A program made the translations under genes and the position numbers. A model generated the notes under the pieces. The model was not told where the DNA came from and did no database searches. It saw only the letters and a program-made list of their open reading frames with translations. 64,000 nt of DNA from Rhizobium viscosum. Its GTDB lineage: Bacteria > Pseudomonadota > Alphaproteobacteria > Rhizobiales > Rhizobiaceae. The stretch is from contig NZ_JADBEC010000001.1 of NCBI RefSeq assembly GCF_014873945.1, positions 1,178,001-1,242,000 on the forward strand, written 5' to 3'. Positions 18,369-27,861 of the stretch are shown in pieces (within the stretch, counting starts at the first letter, position 1; each line of letters opens with the position of its first letter).

Positions 18369-19730
18369 TTACTTGATGCCGTCCCATGCGCTCTGGATTT
18401 CGGCTGCGGCGTCCTGAGCGGACTTGCCGCCGACGAAATCCACCATGCCGGTCCAGAAGGCCCCGGCGCCAATCTTGCCGGGCATCAGGTCAGAACCGTC
18501 GAAGCGGAAGGTCGTAGCCGAGGTCAGGATCTCGCCTTCCTTCTTCATCTGTTCGTTAGCGTATGCATCGACGTTGACGCCCTTGTACGGGGTCAGGAAG
18601 CTCGACTGCGCCATCCAGAGCTCATGAGCGACCGGCGTCTTCAGGAAGTCGACGAAGGCGCGAGCCGTCGGAGAATCCTTGGCGATGGTGACGAGCGTGC
18701 CTGCACCCAGAACCGGCTTGCCGAGATCGGCATGTGCAGCATAGGTCGGCATGTAGAAGAAGTCTGCATCGGTGCCGAGCTTCGTTCCTTCAGGGAAGAA
18801 GGACGGGATGAACGAAGCCTGGTGGTGCAGGTAGCACTTCGGCGGAACGGCGAAGAGGCCCTTCGGGCTGTCGCGGAAGTCGGTCGAAGCAACAGCTGCA
18901 ACACCGCCGTCGACATATTTTTCGTTCTTGGCGAACTTGCCGAATTCATCGATGGCAGCAACGACGGCCGGATCGGTGAACTTCACTTCGTTGGTGGTCC
19001 ACTTGTCGTAGACATCAGGCTTCTGCATGCGCAGCATGATGTCTTCGACCCAGTCGGTTGCCGGCCAGCCGGTCGCGCCGCCAGAACCGAGGCCGATGCA
19101 CCAGGGAACGCCGCCATCCTTGACGATCTGGTCGGTCAGGGCGTGCAGCTCTTCCATGGTCGTCGGGACCTTGTAGCCTGCCTCCTCGAAGTTTTCAGGA
19201 ACATACCAGACAAGAGACTTCACGTCGGCCTTGTAAGGGAAAGCGAAGAAGGCGTCCTTGCCGTCCTTGCCCTTGTAGGTGCCGTAACCAACCCAGCTGT
19301 CGCCGGCGCCGTAGTTGTCCTTGACCCACTTGGAGGTATCGTCGCCGAGCGGTGTCAGATAACCTTTGCTGGCGAGATCGGCCAGCAGACCGGGCTGCGG
19401 CAGGATGGCGATATTCGGCGGGGAGCCAGCCTGTGTATCGATGACGATCTGCTGCTCGTAGTTTTCAGAGGAGGAATACTTGGCGTCGATGCCGGTCGCT
19501 TCGACGAAATAGGCGAGGATGCTCTGGAAGAAGGCTTCGTCTTCGCCGCGCCAGGGGCCGAAGATTGTCAGTTGCTGACCCTTCAGGTCGGCATGAGCAG
19601 CTTTGAAGTCGTCATAGCTCTTCCAGTTGAACTTGGAGTCCTGACCTGGCGCGAATTTCAGATCCGCTGCCGATGCAGCGCCCGCAAAAAGCGCCGCAAG
19701 TGCAACGCCCATCAAGAATGACTTTTTCAT
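18369..19730 (-). CDS. aglE: Alpha-glucoside ABC transporter substrate-binding protein
   Basis: Periplasmic solute-binding protein of 453 residues (MalE-like cluster). A Sec signal peptide MKKSFLMGVALAALFAGAASA is evident, with likely cleavage after residue 21. The mature part has the two-lobe extracellular solute-binding protein layout. It is the first gene of the agl operon, preceded by a LacI-type operator about 55 nt upstream of the ATG, and diverges from aglR. Confidence 0.94.
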   Translation of the reverse strand: MKKSFLMGVALAALFAGAASAADLKFAPGQDSKFNWKSYDDFKAAHADLKGQQLTIFGPWRGEDEAFFQSILAYFVEATGIDAKYSSSENYEQQIVIDTQAGSPPNIAILPQPGLLADLASKGYLTPLGDDTSKWVKDNYGAGDSWVGYGTYKGKDGKDAFFAFPYKADVKSLVWYVPENFEEAGYKVPTTMEELHALTDQIVKDGGVPWCIGLGSGGATGWPATDWVEDIMLRMQKPDVYDKWTTNEVKFTDPAVVAAIDEFGKFAKNEKYVDGGVAAVASTDFRDSPKGLFAVPPKCYLHHQASFIPSFFPEGTKLGTDADFFYMPTYAAHADLGKPVLGAGTLVTIAKDSPTARAFVDFLKTPVAHELWMAQSSFLTPYKGVNVDAYANEQMKKEGEILTSATTFRFDGSDLMPGKIGAGAFWTGMVDFVGGKSAQDAAAEIQSAWDGIK

Positions 19731-19784
19731 GTGATCAACCTCCCATCACAATCCGATAGCGCAGAATTTCATTCAAAGGAAATC

Positions 19785-19798
19785 TCAAAGCGCTTTGA
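19785..19798. promoter_or_regulatory. Operator for AglR near the aglE start
   Basis: A perfect 14-nt palindrome, TCAAAGCGCTTTGA, with the AANCGNTT-type core recognised by LacI/GalR-family repressors. It lies 55 nt upstream of the aglE start codon, where a bound repressor would block the operon promoter. Confidence 0.75.
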
Positions 19799-19948
19799 CA
19801 ACGCAACTCATTCACTTTCAGCAGAATGAAGTCAAGCCATTTTGCGAAAACAGCGGGAATACCGCTACTATCTCGCGTTGCGGCAAGGCTTATTGGGGAA
19901 TATGGAGCGATTTTTCTTGAGTCAAGCGCAACAGATGCTACATATTTG

Positions 19949-19958
19949 AAAGCGCTTT
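19949..19958. promoter_or_regulatory. Second operator, upstream of aglR
   Basis: The palindromic core AAAGCGCTTT recurs 151 bp from the first copy, about 70 nt before the aglR start. It could allow autoregulation of aglR, or looping between the two sites. Confidence 0.65.
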
Positions 19959-20025
19959 GGAAGCCATTGGGAGGCGGCGGCCACTATTTGACGGCCACAG
20001 GGCAGGCCGGGAGGAAGCATAGCAG

Positions 20026-21051
20026 GTGAATCTCAAACAGCTATCGGAATTGCTGGGGCTTTCGCAGACAACTGTGAGCCGCGCGCTCAACGGCTATCCC
20101 GAGGTCAACGAGGCGACCCGGGAACGCGTGCTCCGGGCAGTCAAGGAAACCGGATACCGGCCGAATAAGGCCGCCCAGCGGCTCGCGACCGGCAAGGCCG
20201 GTTCGATCGGCCTTGTCATGCCGACAGCACCTGGCCATCAGTCGGATGTGCATTTCGGCGAGTTCCTGACTGGTCTCGGCGAGGAAGCGGTGCGCCATGA
20301 CTTTCACTTCGTCATCATGCCGGCGGATCCGGATGATGAGGTCGCAGCGCTGCGGCGCCTGGCAATCAGCGGCAATGTGGATGCGCTCTTCGTGGCCTAT
20401 ATGCGCGGGCACGACCCGCGGCTCGCCATGCTGAAATCGCTTTCCATGCCCTTCGTGGTGCATGGGCGCTCCTTCGGTTCAGAGCCGGACTATCCCTATC
20501 TCGACATCGACAACGAGGCGGCTTTCTACGAGGCGGCGAGGCTTCTCCTGCAGCTTGGCCATACGCGCTTTGCGCTGATGAACGGGCCGGCGCATCTCGA
20601 CTTCGCCATTCGCCGCAGGAACGGCCTCATTGCGGCGCTCGGCGAACGCGGGCTGGAGCTGGCGGACGACTGCACGAGCCATACGGTCATGACGGACGAG
20701 GAAGGGCTGATCGCCATGGAGCGTTTCCTGCAGCTACCAGATCGGCCGACTGCAATCCTATGCTCCAGTACGGTTCTGGCTCTCGGCGCAATCCGTGCCG
20801 TCAATCAGGCCGGGCTGAAACTTGGCGAGGATATTTCGCTGATCGCCCATGACGACGTGCTGCCGCTCCTGAAGCCGGAGAATTTCTCCGTGCCGCTGAC
20901 GACGACACGCTCGTCACTGCGGGCCGCCGGCGTGCGTATCGCGCAGCGGCTCATCGGCACGGTCAAACAGGCAGGCCCCTTCCCCGAGCAGGAACTCTGG
21001 AAGACCGAACTGATCGTCAGGGCCTCGACAGGGCCCGTCCCGCAAATCTGA
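20026..21051 (+). CDS. aglR: LacI-family transcriptional regulator of the agl operon
   Basis: Repressor of 341 residues. An N-terminal helix-turn-helix (LKQLSELLGLSQTTVSRALNG, with hinge helix NKAAQRLATGKAG) precedes a periplasmic-binding-protein-like effector domain. Translation begins at GTG (MNLKQLSEL) with AGCAGGTG context. It is divergent from aglE with two matching palindromes between them. Control by alpha-glucosides is inferred from the S. meliloti locus. Confidence 0.92.
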   Translation: MNLKQLSELLGLSQTTVSRALNGYPEVNEATRERVLRAVKETGYRPNKAAQRLATGKAGSIGLVMPTAPGHQSDVHFGEFLTGLGEEAVRHDFHFVIMPADPDDEVAALRRLAISGNVDALFVAYMRGHDPRLAMLKSLSMPFVVHGRSFGSEPDYPYLDIDNEAAFYEAARLLLQLGHTRFALMNGPAHLDFAIRRRNGLIAALGERGLELADDCTSHTVMTDEEGLIAMERFLQLPDRPTAILCSSTVLALGAIRAVNQAGLKLGEDISLIAHDDVLPLLKPENFSVPLTTTRSSLRAAGVRIAQRLIGTVKQAGPFPEQELWKTELIVRASTGPVPQI

Positions 21052-21063
21052 TCAGTTACTTAG

Positions 21064-21111
21064 CGGAATTCCGGACGCAAAACCGCTGCACATTTTTGCT
21101 TGAATTGCTCT
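21064..21111. repeat. Rhizobial intergenic repeat, copy 1
   Basis: Sequence built around TTCCGGACGCAAAACCGCT and ending TTGAATTGCTCT. It recurs twice in tandem near the right end of the window. It lies in the gap between aglR and folD and ends 2 nt before the folD stop codon. Confidence 0.75.
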
Positions 21112-21113
21112 TA

Positions 21114-22013
21114 TCAGAATATCGGCGGCGTCAGCCCTGCCGAACGATGGGCGGCAATCACCGTATTGGCCATCAGCATGGCGATTGTCATCGGACCGAC
21201 GCCGCCCGGAACCGGGGTGATGACGGCAGCAACCGGAGAAACCTCGGCAAAGGCGACATCGCCGACGAGGCGAGTCTTGCCCTCGCCACGCTCGGGGGCT
21301 GCGATGCGGTTGATACCGACGTCGATGACGGTGGCGCCGGGCTTGACCCAGCCGGCCCTAACCATCTCCGGACGGCCGACGGCCGCCACCAGAATATCGG
21401 CGTTGCGGCAGATGCCGGCGAGGTTCTTGGTGCGCGAATGGGCGATGGTGACCGTTGCATTGGCATTCAGCAGAAGCTGCGCCATCGGCTTGCCGAACAG
21501 GTTGGAGCGGCCGATGACGACGGCATTGAGGCCGGACAGGTCCTCACCATGGGTGCGGCGGACGAAGACCATGGCACCGGCCGGCGTGCAGGAGACGAGA
21601 CCGGTCTTCAGGTCGCCGGTCGCAAGCTTGCCGGCATTGACGACGCTCAGGCCATCGACATCCTTTTGCGGCAGGATCGACTGGATGATCGGCTCGCTGT
21701 CGAGATGTTTCGGCAGCGGCAGCTGCACGAGAATGCCGTGGATCGAGGGATCGGCATTGAGCGCGGCGACGAGGGCTGCAAGCTCTTCCTGGCTGGTCTC
21801 GACAGGCAGCGTGTGCTGGATGGATTTGAAGCCGCATTCCTTGGCCATGCGGCTCTTGGAGCTGACATAGGTGTGGCTGGCAGGATCGTCACCGACGATG
21901 ATGACGGCGAGACCCGTCCGCACGCCTTTGGCGGCTTCAAGCGCAGCATTTGCCGATTTCACGGTTTCGATTACGGATGCGGCAACCTGCTTGCCGTCGA
22001 TTACTGTTGTCAC
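21114..22013 (-). CDS. folD: Bifunctional methylenetetrahydrofolate dehydrogenase/cyclohydrolase
   Basis: Interconverts 5,10-methylene- and 10-formyl-tetrahydrofolate with NADP. The 299-residue protein has the family patterns: [13 protein letters not shown] with the catalytic lysine, the [11 protein letters not shown] and [14 protein letters not shown] segments, and the C-terminal [10 protein letters not shown] signature. It appears monocistronic. A repeat element abuts its 3' end. Confidence 0.96.
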   Translation of the reverse strand: MTTVIDGKQVAASVIETVKSANAALEAAKGVRTGLAVIIVGDDPASHTYVSSKSRMAKECGFKSIQHTLPVETSQEELAALVAALNADPSIHGILVQLPLPKHLDSEPIIQSILPQKDVDGLSVVNAGKLATGDLKTGLVSCTPAGAMVFVRRTHGEDLSGLNAVVIGRSNLFGKPMAQLLLNANATVTIAHSRTKNLAGICRNADILVAAVGRPEMVRAGWVKPGATVIDVGINRIAAPERGEGKTRLVGDVAFAEVSPVAAVITPVPGGVGPMTIAMLMANTVIAAHRSAGLTPPIF

Positions 22014-22133
22014 GCGTCTTCTCCGCCCAGTTTCGCGCCAGTCTATTCGCCCGCGGCGGGAATGATTTCCCGATAACGCCCTATCCCGTTTAAAAACGGC
22101 AAATGCAAGAGCAATCTGTGGTCAGGCAGTCGC

Positions 22134-23921
22134 CTACCGTGACACCTGGTGGGCGTGGAGGCGATCGCGCAGGCTGGCGATCTGCGAGCGCAGCGCATCG
22201 ACCTCGTCTGCCGCCTGCGGGAGGGGTGCCGGCTCTGATACCTGCGTCAACGCCGGGGCCTGAGCAAGTTCGGGCGCAGGGGCGAGAATTGGAGCCTGAA
22301 CGGGAACTGTGATCGGCGTCCGTTCGGGCTGCCGCCGGAAGAAACGCGGCACGAAGGCGAGGCCGAGGCCTGCCGCCAAACCGGCAAGGCCGCCGACCAG
22401 GGCGTTGAAATCGAAATTACTGCCGCGGGAGACCGGCAGCACCAGAGCGGGCTTGCGAACCGCAACCCGGCCATCACCGATGGCACCTGTCGTGGAAACC
22501 TCCTCTTCCAGGCGCGAGCGGGCGGCAGATGCCTTTTCCCGCAATTCGGTCAGCTTGGCGAGATCGACGCCAGTGTCACGGCTCTGGGCAATCAGCGCAT
22601 TGCGGCGGTCGCTAAGTTGCCTGCGCGCATCGACGGCAGCCTTGGCTGTCCCATTTGCGTTCTGGGCGAGGCGCACAAGCTCCTTGCCGATGCTGTCCTT
22701 CAGACCGTCGACCTCGGACTGCTGCTGGAGCAGGCGCGGATGGCGCGGTCCGAGGTCTGCCGAAAGCTGCGCGAGTGCAGTCTTGGCAATCGCGTATCTG
22801 TCGCGCAGATCCTGCAGGGCGGGCGAGATCATATCCGGGGCGAGCGAGCCTTCCAGCACGTCCGCGAGCTTGGCGGCCTTCAGCTTGTCGGCCTGTTCCT
22901 TGGCGCTCAGGATATTGTCGTCGGCATTCTTCAGATCGCTATCGAGCCCGGCGATCTGGCGCTGCAGCTGCATCGCGACCTTGACATTGCCCTCGCCATT
23001 CTTCTGGCCGAAAGCTATGAGCTCTGCCTGAGCCTGATCATTTTCCTTCTTCAGGGCAGTGGCCGTCTCGGCCGCTTTGCCTGTGGCACTGCCGCCGGTC
23101 ACCGCATCGGACAGCCGCATGGCGATACGCGTCGATTTGTCGCTATCGCCTGTCGTTACCATCAGACGGATCACGCCAGTGCGGTCGTCGGGAATGATCG
23201 TCACGGCAGATTTCAGCGCGGCCTCTGCGCGCGATGCCGGATCGGCGGCCACACCACTGCCGGAGAGAAGATCGAAGGCGACACCAAGTGCATTGGCGTT
23301 GTTGCCGGCAAATTCCGGATCGCGGTCCAGTTTCAGTGCAGCAACGGCAGAGGTGATGACAGGTACCGAAGACAGTCTTTTGACGGTTTCCCCAACAAGC
23401 GCAGCCCGGTTACTTGCGCCCGCATCCACGGCGAGCGTCGTTTCTGCGGTGTAAAGCGCAGGTGAGGATGGCATCAGGATAGGGGTGGCGGCGCCGCCGA
23501 ACGAGAGGGCGGCAACGATGAGAGCGCTTCTGCCCCAGTTCGAGCGCCGTATTTCGCGTGAAACCGGCAAAATGGGTGTTTTTTCAACGGGAACGACGTG
23601 GTGAACTTGGACGAATTGCGTCGTTGGCTCTGGTGCAGGACGAGAGGGTTCAGGTGCGGAAACGGAAGCGATATCGTTTGCAGCCTGAAGACGTGAGCCC
23701 AGGATCGTTTCGATCCGGTCCACCAGCGGTTTAGTCTGCCGCGCTTTCGCACGCTGTTCGTCGAGCAACCGACCTATGGCGCGCAGCAGCTCAGCTTCGG
23801 ACGGACGGATCTCCGGCGGATGGGTGTTCTTTTCGGCATGACTTTGCCGCTGGCCGCGCAAAGAGGTGGTTGCGCGATCATGGAAACTGTTTTTCGCCCT
23901 GGAATCGTGCATTTGCGTCAC
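22134..23921 (-). CDS. Wzz/ExoP-like polysaccharide chain-length protein
   Basis: Inner-membrane protein of 595 residues. A Pro/Glu-rich cytoplasmic N-terminus (about 1-125) precedes transmembrane helix 1 (about 127-147). A large periplasmic region follows, with a coiled-coil core (about 290-480) and the Wzz motif region ending VRKPALVLPVS, then helix 2 at about 503-525. A Pro/Ala-rich tail follows and there is no BY-kinase Walker motif, unlike full ExoP. It probably co-operates with the glycosyltransferase gene 112 bp upstream in surface polysaccharide production. The polymer is unknown. Confidence 0.8.
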   Translation of the reverse strand: MTQMHDSRAKNSFHDRATTSLRGQRQSHAEKNTHPPEIRPSEAELLRAIGRLLDEQRAKARQTKPLVDRIETILGSRLQAANDIASVSAPEPSRPAPEPTTQFVQVHHVVPVEKTPILPVSREIRRSNWGRSALIVAALSFGGAATPILMPSSPALYTAETTLAVDAGASNRAALVGETVKRLSSVPVITSAVAALKLDRDPEFAGNNANALGVAFDLLSGSGVAADPASRAEAALKSAVTIIPDDRTGVIRLMVTTGDSDKSTRIAMRLSDAVTGGSATGKAAETATALKKENDQAQAELIAFGQKNGEGNVKVAMQLQRQIAGLDSDLKNADDNILSAKEQADKLKAAKLADVLEGSLAPDMISPALQDLRDRYAIAKTALAQLSADLGPRHPRLLQQQSEVDGLKDSIGKELVRLAQNANGTAKAAVDARRQLSDRRNALIAQSRDTGVDLAKLTELREKASAARSRLEEEVSTTGAIGDGRVAVRKPALVLPVSRGSNFDFNALVGGLAGLAAGLGLAFVPRFFRRQPERTPITVPVQAPILAPAPELAQAPALTQVSEPAPLPQAADEVDALRSQIASLRDRLHAHQVSR

Positions 23922-24033
23922 ATCTCATGCGCATGATGGCCGAGTTCGCTCAACCGCGCTGACGCGGAGGATTAAGCTACTCTAAATATACATGGCAAAG
24001 AAATGGTTAACCGGAACCTGCAGAAATCTGCAA

Positions 24034-24882
24034 TCAGCCGGCTTTTTTCATCTGCTCGATTCTCTTCTGTTCGTCCGCGGCGTGCGCCCGTTCAACCGGC
24101 TGACTGAGAATGCGTGCGCGCCGGCTGAAGCGATACTGGAAGACCCGAAAGAGGAAGACCGGAATACCGAGAATATAGCGGCGCCATAGGCGCGCCGGCT
24201 CCTGCACCAGGCGGTAGGCCCATTCCAGACGCATCATGCGCACGGTCTTCGGCGCGCGTGGCACAGTGCCCGAAACGAAATCGAAAAGTGCACCGACCGT
24301 CAGAACGAGACGTGCGTGATCGGCGCGGATATTCTGGTAGACCCATTTTTCCTGCAGCGGCGTGCCCATGCCGACGATCAGAATATCGAGTTTCTGGCGC
24401 TCCACCTCGGCGATAACGGGTTCGGGATTGGCCTTGTCGAAAAAGCCGTCGGAGATCACGAAGAACTCGTGCCAGGGCGCGTGCCTGGAAAAGTTCTCGG
24501 CCGCCTTCTCAACGACCGCGCGCGCGCCGCCGATCAGACCGATACGGCGCGGTGTTTCCATGAAAGTCAGGAAGGCCGGCACGAAATCGGTGCCGTTCAG
24601 ATTGGCGGGAAACGGCGAACCATGCGTGACCTGGGATGCGATATTGAGGCCGATACCGTCAGGCAGAACGAGGTTGTGCGACATGATCTGATAGTACTCG
24701 TCGTCGCGCAGGGCCGTCAGCATGTTGTGGGCGTTGACGAAGCAAACCACGGTCTGCCCGACGGGAATGGAAGCCAGTTCGTTGATGAAAACCAGCGCGT
24801 CGTCCCAGCCGAGATCGCAGACCGGCAGATCGAAAATCGTCCGCCGCGATGCAAGCACCGCGAAGTTTGCAATCAGATTCAT
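24034..24882 (-). CDS. WecG/TagA/CpsF-family glycosyltransferase
   Basis: GT26-type glycosyltransferase of 282 residues that adds a sugar to a lipid-linked intermediate at the inner membrane. Signature blocks are NAHN (50-53), LPDGIG (73-78, with the likely catalytic Asp75), the GG(S/A)RAVV loop and DILIVGMGTPLQEKW. A basic/aromatic C-terminus (RRYILGIPVFLFRVFQYRFSRR region) suits membrane association. The start chosen has a textbook AGGAGG 6 nt upstream; a longer frame lacks this. Likely in one unit with the Wzz-like gene. Confidence 0.88.
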   Translation of the reverse strand: MNLIANFAVLASRRTIFDLPVCDLGWDDALVFINELASIPVGQTVVCFVNAHNMLTALRDDEYYQIMSHNLVLPDGIGLNIASQVTHGSPFPANLNGTDFVPAFLTFMETPRRIGLIGGARAVVEKAAENFSRHAPWHEFFVISDGFFDKANPEPVIAEVERQKLDILIVGMGTPLQEKWVYQNIRADHARLVLTVGALFDFVSGTVPRAPKTVRMMRLEWAYRLVQEPARLWRRYILGIPVFLFRVFQYRFSRRARILSQPVERAHAADEQKRIEQMKKAG

Positions 24883-25125
24883 TCCAACCTCCTGCCGAGG
24901 GTGCGTCATGCGCCCGACATCCCGGAAAATAAGCCCACGTTTCCGCAGCGGAGGTCTTGTAGGGACCAGCAGCGTCCTGCCTGAAGCGACCTCCCCCAAC
25001 CCCGTGGTGGCATCCTCCCAAGCTTGTGCCGCGTTTATATCAACTCGGTTTCAAACAACCCTTAGGAAAAAGCCTTGGATTTTCCTGCGCGCATAAGTGG
25101 TTCATTAACCAAGGCGAGAACGCAG

Positions 25126-25149
25126 AAACGGCGCCTTTCGGCGCCGTTT
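25126..25149 (-). terminator. Hairpin ending the flgE-to-orf flagellar operon
   Basis: A perfect 10-bp inverted repeat (AAACGGCGCC / GGCGCCGTTT) with loop TTTC lies 22 nt past the stop of the last gene of the long minus-strand flagellar operon. The T tract is short. Confidence 0.75.
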
Positions 25150-25171
25150 TCAACTGATCGGTCGATGGTGA

Positions 25172-25714
25172 TCAGTGACCGGCGGATGGAGCCGGCGTTT
25201 CGGATGCAGGCGCGGTGTCGATGATCTTGACCGGCGCGCCAACTTTCTGCGGCTTGCCACCGGAATTTTCCTTCACGTCTTCCTTCGAAAGGTAGTCAAG
25301 CTGTTCCAGCATGACTTCGGCCACATATTCGCCGCCAAGACGCTCGTTCATGCCCTTCTTGATCTCTTCGCGGAAAGCGCCGGGATCGAAAGCCTTGATG
25401 TTGGAGACGTCGATCATCTTGTTGCCGACGAGCAGGCTAAAGAGCTCGTCGGTCGTCATCTCCGTGATCGGCAGGTTGAGGCCCGCGATCATATCCTTAT
25501 GCATCATGAAGGAGATGCGACCGAGGAAATAACCGTTGACAGCACCGTTACCGATGACAGGCACTGTGATCGTCTCGCCCTTCACCAGCTCGAGCGCGCT
25601 TTGCTTGGTATCCGCAACAGCCGGCGCTGGCGCAGTCGCCATGTTCACCGAGAAATAGACCGATGCCAACGTGACGGCGCAAACCCAGACACCTGTGAGG
25701 ACGAGCTTGATCAT
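25172..25714 (-). CDS. Membrane-anchored protein of unknown function at the end of the flagellar operon
   Basis: A 180-residue protein with one N-terminal helix (about 4-24) and a periplasmic remainder. The helix looks uncleaved: there is no clear AXA site close to it. The central part (ETITVPVIGNGAVNGYFLGRISFMM) looks like a beta-rich domain; the C-terminus is Pro/Ala-rich. I do not recognise a named family. Its ATG overlaps the stop of the FlgN-like gene by 1 nt, so it is translationally coupled and probably serves flagellar assembly or function. Confidence 0.8.
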   Translation of the reverse strand: MIKLVLTGVWVCAVTLASVYFSVNMATAPAPAVADTKQSALELVKGETITVPVIGNGAVNGYFLGRISFMMHKDMIAGLNLPITEMTTDELFSLLVGNKMIDVSNIKAFDPGAFREEIKKGMNERLGGEYVAEVMLEQLDYLSKEDVKENSGGKPQKVGAPVKIIDTAPASETPAPSAGH

Positions 25715-26079
25715 CAGGCATCCCGCGCGACAAACTGTTCCTGGGAATAGGTGCCGTCAGCATCCGCATCCTGTACGGCATTCTTCAGAAGATCGGCAAC
25801 GGCGCGAACGGCCTCCAGATGCGCTTCGACACGACGGGCGTTCAGCACCAGCTTCTTTTTCAGACCATGAAGCTGGTCCAGATGCGAAGCGGCAAGTTCG
25901 GCCGGATCGGTGTCACGGAAAAGCATCGAGAGCTCGTACAGGCACCGGCTCTTATGCGCGTTGGAGACCTTGAGATCGAACTGCGGATCATTGCCGATCC
26001 GGGTGTTCTCATTGTCGATTATCATTTCGAGGCGTCCGAGAACGGATTTGATCCTGTATTCGTTCGAAACTATTTCCAT
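25714..26079 (-). CDS. FlgN-like export chaperone candidate
   Basis: A 121-residue, predicted all-helical cytoplasmic protein. Size, helical heptads and position after flgJ fit a FlgN-type chaperone for the hook-associated proteins FlgK and FlgL, which are encoded in the same operon. Sequence similarity to enteric FlgN is not evident by eye, so the role is inference. It overlaps the next gene by 1 nt. Confidence 0.6.
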   Translation of the reverse strand: MEIVSNEYRIKSVLGRLEMIIDNENTRIGNDPQFDLKVSNAHKSRCLYELSMLFRDTDPAELAASHLDQLHGLKKKLVLNARRVEAHLEAVRAVADLLKNAVQDADADGTYSQEQFVARDA

Positions 26080-26090
26080 TTTATCCTCGA

Positions 26091-26657
26091 TTATGCGTCG
26101 CTTGTTGCGGACTTATTGTCGGCAGTCGGAGTGCCGAAGGTCTTGCGCTGAAATTCGTCGATCATGCTCATAGCGGTCTTGCGATCATCTTCATCCGTGG
26201 AGGCATTGACGATCTTGCCTTCCTGGCGATGGAGCTGCTCGGCATACATCTGCTTGGCGATGCCGATGCCGTCGCCCTTGGCCATGACGTTGCCGAGCTG
26301 CTCGGCCATCATGCCCTTCCAGATGTCGCCCGTTGCGCCCTTGCCGAAGACATTCTCGGCATCGCTCGGCAGCATGGACTTCACGAAGTTCTGCAGAACC
26401 ATCGCCTCGAACTTCCGGTAGGTTTCCGGCACTTCCTCGGTCTTGGTACGGTTCTGAATATTGTTCAGGCCGCTCTTCTGCTTGACGTGGTCGAGAATGT
26501 CGACTGCGGAAGAAAAGCCGTTACCGCTGTCGGCCAGGCTTGTCGCAGCAAAGGCCGCGCGGTTGGCCTTCAGCTTTTCCTGGGCAGCCTGTACCTCCAT
26601 GGGGTCGGCCGCCTTGACGACGTCCATCACCAGATCGCTGGGGGGTGAAATAGCCAC
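26091..26657 (-). CDS. flgJ: Flagellar rod-binding protein FlgJ (no muramidase domain)
   Basis: Rod-capping/assembly protein in the periplasm. The 188 residues contain the rod-binding domain: FEAMVLQNFVKSMLPSD, then WKGMMAEQLGNVMAKGDGIGIAKQMY. Enteric FlgJ is about 310 residues with a C-terminal peptidoglycan hydrolase. That half is absent here, and a separate lytic transglycosylase is encoded next to fliK. It sits 11 bp before the FlgN-like gene. Confidence 0.85.
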   Translation of the reverse strand: MAISPPSDLVMDVVKAADPMEVQAAQEKLKANRAAFAATSLADSGNGFSSAVDILDHVKQKSGLNNIQNRTKTEEVPETYRKFEAMVLQNFVKSMLPSDAENVFGKGATGDIWKGMMAEQLGNVMAKGDGIGIAKQMYAEQLHRQEGKIVNASTDEDDRKTAMSMIDEFQRKTFGTPTADNKSATSDA

Positions 26658-26691
26658 GTTACAATCCTCTAATGTAAGATCGTGGCGATTA

Positions 26692-27102
26692 TTATTTTTG
26701 AAGCTTGCTGGAGGCTGGCGTTGCGAACTGCTGATCGATTACGTCGTAGACAGCATTGTCATCCGCCTCGCGACGCTCTGCCTGGAGGGCATCGAGCATG
26801 TTTTCTTCAAGCCGGTCACCTTTGGCACGCTCGCGCGTCAGGCGCATTTCGTGCACCTGCTGCATGCCGGTCAACTGCTGGTCCTTGATGCTCAGCCTGC
26901 CGAATCGATCGGCGTAGCTCTGCGAAAAAGCACGATGGATAGGGTCCAGCGAACCGAGCGCAAGAATGGCGACATCCATAGCTGCATTGACTTCGGCGCG
27001 CTGGCGGCTGGTTTCTGCGAGATCGTACTCCGCCATCTTTTCAAGATGCCGCTGCACTGCGACCAGACGCTTGAGCTTGTCGGAACGCTTCTTCTCAATC
27101 AT
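26692..27102 (-). CDS. FliJ-like coiled-coil protein
   Basis: A 136-residue protein, highly charged and predicted almost entirely coiled coil (KKRSDKLKRLVAVQRHLEKM onward). Size, composition and position directly after fliR match FliJ, which links the FliI ATPase to FlhA and escorts chaperones. Primary-sequence identity to FliJ is weak, as is usual for that family. It starts 6 bp after fliR ends. Confidence 0.65.
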   Translation of the reverse strand: MIEKKRSDKLKRLVAVQRHLEKMAEYDLAETSRQRAEVNAAMDVAILALGSLDPIHRAFSQSYADRFGRLSIKDQQLTGMQQVHEMRLTRERAKGDRLEENMLDALQAERREADDNAVYDVIDQQFATPASSKLQK

Positions 27103-27108
27103 TGCCCC

Positions 27109-27861
27109 TCACCTTCCCACGTATATTGCGGCGAAGGACTGGCCGAACTGGCTGATCAATGCAGCAATCGAGAAATAGAGCAGGAAGAGGCCGCCCATCA
27201 GCAGATAAGGCGTGGAGATAAAGTAGACCGGGATCTGCGGCGCGAGCTTGTTGATGAAGCCGATCGAGATGTTGAAGATCAACCCGTAAATCAGATAGGG
27301 ACTCGAAAGCCGCAGCATGATGTAGGTGGTCTGCTCCAGCGTATCGGTGAAGGTAATGAGCGTGGAGCGCATCTGCATCAACCCGCCGAAGGGCATGGTC
27401 GTGTAGGAATCGATCAGTGCTCGGAAGACGATGTGATGGAAGTCCATGATGAAGAGAACCATCAGGCCAGTCATCGTGATGAAGGCCGTCAGGCTGATTT
27501 CGGCAGAGTCTTCGACGACATCGGACGTGCTCGGCTGCGTGTAGCCAACCATCATCGAGACGATCGAGGCGGCGAACTGCAGGCCGAGCGTATAGAGCCG
27601 GGCAAGCATGCCGTACATCACACCGATCAGCGATTCGCTGAAAATGAGGCCGATATAGGTGCCGGAACTCGTGTGAACGGACGGATAGACCGTGTCCCAG
27701 AGCACAGGCAGCACCGCGAGCGAAAGTCCGGCGGCAATGAAGACGCGCAATTGCTCCGGAACACGGGCGGAAGAAAAACCCGGAAGGGTCAGCACGCAAC
27801 CACCGATCCGGCAAAAAACCAGAAACAGCGCCAGAACTGTCCCTTGCGGGTCTGAAATCAT
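27109..27861 (-). CDS. fliR: Flagellar export gate protein FliR
   Basis: Inner-membrane component of the FliPQR export gate. The 250 residues contain about six hydrophobic segments and the FliR motif [20 protein letters not shown] near residue 30. Its ATG overlaps the flhA stop by 4 nt, giving translational coupling. Confidence 0.95.
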   Translation of the reverse strand: MISDPQGTVLALFLVFCRIGGCVLTLPGFSSARVPEQLRVFIAAGLSLAVLPVLWDTVYPSVHTSSGTYIGLIFSESLIGVMYGMLARLYTLGLQFAASIVSMMVGYTQPSTSDVVEDSAEISLTAFITMTGLMVLFIMDFHHIVFRALIDSYTTMPFGGLMQMRSTLITFTDTLEQTTYIMLRLSSPYLIYGLIFNISIGFINKLAPQIPVYFISTPYLLMGGLFLLYFSIAALISQFGQSFAAIYVGR

